Below, piece by piece: positions 61,704-64,000 of a stretch of 64,000 nt of DNA; positions within the stretch are counted from its first letter, which is position 1; the number at the start of each line of letters is the position of its first letter. This DNA comes from Mycobacterium haemophilum DSM 44634. Lineage in GTDB: Bacteria > Actinomycetota > Actinomycetes > Mycobacteriales > Mycobacteriaceae. The notes beneath the pieces are model-generated. The model did no database searches. It was given only the letters and a program-made list of their open reading frames with translations, and was not told the origin of the DNA. The translations under genes and the position numbers were made by a program. The stretch lies in the NCBI RefSeq assembly GCF_000340435.2, contig NZ_CP011883.2:654607-718606 (forward strand), given 5' to 3'.

Positions 61704-63049
61704 TAGACCTCCACGTCGGATTGATGCTCGCGGCTGACTTCGACCATAAAGTTCGCGAAGTACCCCGTCAGCTCCGGATCCGACATCATCTGCCATTTCG
61801 GCGCCAGCAGCTTCATATACCGCTCGACGTAGAGGAATTGCTTGCCGATCAGCACCAGCTCGCGGGGCAGCTTGACGTCGTAGGCGTCAGCCAGCGCCGA
61901 CAGCTGCCGGCCGATATCGGCGTAGGACATGTCGCCAAGAGTCTTCATGCTCAGCGGCGTGGTGAAGCTTTCCAGGTCTTTAGCGGCCTGAGCCTCGGGT
62001 TTCACGGTGCCGACGGCGCCCATCAGCACCACGATTTTGCCGGCCGCGGCGTGGTCCTTCTTCACCAGCAGGGCATACACCAGCTCGCGCAGCAACCAAC
62101 GGGTACGCGGATCGATGCGGCCCATGATCCCGAAGTCGAAGAACACGATGCGGCCTTGGTCGTCGACGTACAGGTTGCCCGCGTGCAAGTCGCCGTGGAA
62201 CAGGCCGTGCCGCAACCCGCCCTCGAACACCGAGAACAGCAGCGCCTTGACCAGCTCGACGCCGTCGAAGCCCGACTTGCGGATGGCAGCCGCATTGTCG
62301 ATGCGGATGCCGTGCACCCGCTCCATCGTCAACACCCGCTCTCCGGTGAACTCCCAGTGCACCTGCGGAACCCGGATGTTCTTGCCGAGCGGCGAGGCGT
62401 GCAGGTGGGAGATCCACGCCTCCATTGACTGCGCCTCGAGACGGAAGTTCAGCTCTTCGGCAAGGTTGTCGGAAAAGTCGGCGACGACATCTTGCGCCGA
62501 CAGCCGACGGCCCAGCTTGGCCAGTTCGACTGCTTGCGCGAAGCGCTTCAGGATCTGCAGGTCGGCGGCGACCCGGCGGCGGATGCCGGGCCGCTGGATC
62601 TTGACGACGACCTGCTCGCCGCTGTGCAGCGTCGCATAGTGCACCTGGGCGATGGACGCCGACGCGAACGGCTCTTCGGAGAAGCTGGCGAACAGCGTGG
62701 ACGGCTCGTCGCCGAGCTCCTCGACGAACAGCTTGTGCACCTCGTTCGTGTCGGCCGGCGGCACCCGGTCGAGCAGGCCGCGGAATTCGCGCGACAGCGA
62801 CTCACCAAACGCGCCCGGGCTGGACGCGATGATCTGTCCGAACTTGACGTACGTCGGCCCGAGGTCGGCAAAGGTCTGCGGGATTTCCTTGATCACCTTG
62901 TGCTGCCACGGACCCTTGCCCGCCAGCTTGGTGGCGACGCGAGCGGCGGTGCGGGTGACTTGCCAACCGGTGGCGGCTACCCGGGCCGCCTCGACCGGCA
63001 ACGGCACCCGGTCCAGCTTGACCACCTCGCGGCTTTTGGTGGAACTCAT
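61703..63049 (-). CDS. ABC1/ADCK/UbiB-family atypical kinase (Rv0647c homologue)
   Basis: About 448 residues from ATG 63047-63049. UbiB signature KxGQ motif TYVKFGQIIASSPGAFGESLSREF near residues 90-110, Ala-rich nucleotide loop EPFASASIAQVHYATLHSGEQVVVKIQRPG near 145-175, catalytic HGLFHGDLHAGNLYVDDQGRIVFFDFGIMG near 285-315. Such proteins help quinone or lipid metabolism through ATPase activity; the substrate in mycobacteria is unknown. An upstream in-frame start (63109) is less likely. Coupled to lipG. Confidence 0.93.
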   Translation of the reverse strand: MSSTKSREVVKLDRVPLPVEAARVAATGWQVTRTAARVATKLAGKGPWQHKVIKEIPQTFADLGPTYVKFGQIIASSPGAFGESLSREFRGLLDRVPPADTNEVHKLFVEELGDEPSTLFASFSEEPFASASIAQVHYATLHSGEQVVVKIQRPGIRRRVAADLQILKRFAQAVELAKLGRRLSAQDVVADFSDNLAEELNFRLEAQSMEAWISHLHASPLGKNIRVPQVHWEFTGERVLTMERVHGIRIDNAAAIRKSGFDGVELVKALLFSVFEGGLRHGLFHGDLHAGNLYVDDQGRIVFFDFGIMGRIDPRTRWLLRELVYALLVKKDHAAAGKIVVLMGAVGTVKPEAQAAKDLESFTTPLSMKTLGDMSYADIGRQLSALADAYDVKLPRELVLIGKQFLYVERYMKLLAPKWQMMSDPELTGYFANFMVEVSREHQSDVEV

Positions 63050-63075
63050 CTGTGCAGTGTGCCAAACCGGTGGTG

Positions 63076-63540
63076 TCAGGTCCCCCGGGGACGCCAGGGC
63101 GCCACCCACCCCGTGATCTCCCAGTTCTCCAGCCCGGCGATCAATTCGTACATGGTGGCGCCGTCGAGGTCGGCGGTGTCGACCAGCTGTAGTGTCGTCG
63201 CGTTCTGCGCTTCGAATGCGTGCAGCAGCCCGTCGAGTGTTTCGTCGGGGCCCATCACGTGCTGGTCGGCGAACTCCTTGGCGATCTCGCTGACCGGCCG
63301 CGGGTCTTTCGGCGGTGCAGCCGGAGCGGCGGCGACTCGTGCCATCCAGCTGCGTTGCATGCCGGTGGCATGCTTGACCAGCCCCCCGATCGACAGCGCG
63401 CTAACCGACGGCGTGGACCGGGCCTGTTCGTCGGTGAGGCCATAGGAGACCGCGAAGAACGCACTTTGGTGGAACGCCAGGAACTCGCGCAGGGCGCTGC
63501 GTTCGTCAGCCACGGGTGGGGCGAGGGCAGGCATTCTCAA
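63076..63540 (-). CDS. DinB/DUF664 family protein with internal deletion
   Basis: 154 residues. N-terminal DinB helices: ERSALREFLAFHQSAFFAVSYGLTDEQARSTPSVSALSIGGLVKHATGMQRSWM. In full-length relatives a segment of roughly 40-50 residues ending in HAGHADI(I)RE comes before DGATMYEL; here LVDTADLDGATMYELIAGLENWEITGWVAPW runs straight on. The metal-binding third His motif is therefore missing although the frame is intact. Possibly a non-catalytic protein or early pseudogene. 26 bp upstream of the ABC1-type start. Confidence 0.75.
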   Translation of the reverse strand: MRMPALAPPVADERSALREFLAFHQSAFFAVSYGLTDEQARSTPSVSALSIGGLVKHATGMQRSWMARVAAAPAAPPKDPRPVSEIAKEFADQHVMGPDETLDGLLHAFEAQNATTLQLVDTADLDGATMYELIAGLENWEITGWVAPWRPRGT

Positions 63541-63626
63541 TCCTCCTGGTTGACGGTGCGCTGGACGGTTCAGGTCGGCCAGTTATGTGGTGACGTCTGA
63601 CCTGATTCCGAGCGTAAGGTGCTGGC

Positions 63627-64000
63627 ATGCAAGTGGCTTCGGCCGAGTCGACCGAACTGTTTGTTGGTCCGCCGGAGGTGCCAGTGCAGCTGGCACGCAT
63701 CACCGTCACCGGGTGCACCGAGCCCACGCCAATCCGCATTGATGGTGACGGCCTGCACGGCGAGGCGATGGCCTTGGGGGCACAGGCCGGCGACGAGGTC
63801 GTCGAGGTTCCGGTCAGGGTTGTTCACCCGGTGGTCGGCCAGCGACGGGTTGCGCGGGCGCATGCCGACGGCGTCAGCAACACGTTCGAGTTCACCATCG
63901 CCGAGCCCGGGTGGACGATGTTCATGATCAGCCACTTCCACTACGACCCGGTGTGGTGGAACACGCAGGGCGGCTACACCAGCCGGTGGACCGAAGATCC
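63627..64000 (+). CDS. GH38 alpha-mannosidase, 3' end outside the window (Rv0648 homologue)
   Basis: The ATG at 63627 opens a frame that runs to the right edge (about 124 residues seen of ~1200). It begins MQVASAESTELFVGPPEVP. Near residue 100 it has FMISHFHYDPVWWNTQGGYTSRW, the zinc-binding HxHxDxxW-type start of the GH38 catalytic domain (His and Asp ligands). Acts on alpha-mannosides; retaining mechanism. Divergent from the DinB gene. Confidence 0.92.
   Translation, partial: MQVASAESTELFVGPPEVPVQLARITVTGCTEPTPIRIDGDGLHGEAMALGAQAGDEVVEVPVRVVHPVVGQRRVARAHADGVSNTFEFTIAEPGWTMFMISHFHYDPVWWNTQGGYTSRWTED

Overview
The window is chromosomal DNA from a slow-growing Mycobacterium closely related to, but not a member of, the M. 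tuberculosis complex. Proteins match what I remember of the H37Rv proteins Rv0555-Rv0566c, Rv0575c, Rv0579-Rv0585c and Rv0629c-Rv0648 closely in length and sequence, and in the same order. The four-gene cluster mmaA4-mmaA3-mmaA2-mmaA1 and hadABC show a mycolic-acid-producing pathogen-type mycobacterium. Substitutions are too many and gene content too different for the tubercle bacillus itself. I cannot name the species.

Region 1 (1-14.7 kb): a coiled-coil gene cut by the window edge, a 55-bp tandem repeat, then the menaquinone/envelope block: menD, a membrane protein, the mannosyltransferase mgtA, menG, a secreted DUF732 protein, the inducible methyltransferase Rv0560c with a well-formed operator/promoter, menJ, the prenyl synthase grcC1 and the protease htpX. 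A small accessory insert follows (a frameshifted hicB-like gene with two palindromic operators, and a SulP transporter), then gpsA, a Baeyer-Villiger monooxygenase, yajQ and tRNA-Tyr.

Region 2 (14.7-39.3 kb): accessory and patchy. It holds a giant LuxR-type regulator, a lysE/lysG exporter-regulator pair beside a fragment of a second lysE, an FAD oxidoreductase, a FUSC exporter, a Mut7-C protein, a deazaflavin-reductase-like protein, a thiamine-diphosphate enzyme, lipoprotein lpqN, methyltransferases, a GH92 mannosidase and a large pseudokinase/flippase-like membrane protein. Where H37Rv carries mce2 and about 40 further genes, this genome has only a methyltransferase, a methyltransferase remnant, a small ribbon-helix-helix module, a REP13E12-type HNH gene and an IS110-family element with a candidate guide (bridge) RNA.

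Region 3 (39.3-64 kb): conserved core. recC-recB-recD have overlapping stops and starts. A cyanase is inserted beside echA3. Then come a glyoxalase II-like hydrolase, an orphan VapB-like protein, tRNA-Thr and tRNA-Met, rpmG, hadABC, tRNA-Trp, secE, nusG, rplK and rplA. An ECF42 sigma factor with a double-DGPF protein is inserted before the mycolate methyltransferases. The window closes with lipG, an ABC1/UbiB kinase, an internally deleted DinB-family gene and the start of a GH38 alpha-mannosidase.

The main functional themes are respiratory quinone synthesis, mycolic acid elongation and modification, double-strand-break processing and translation/secretion housekeeping. Gene names follow remembered tubercle bacillus homologues; no database search was run.
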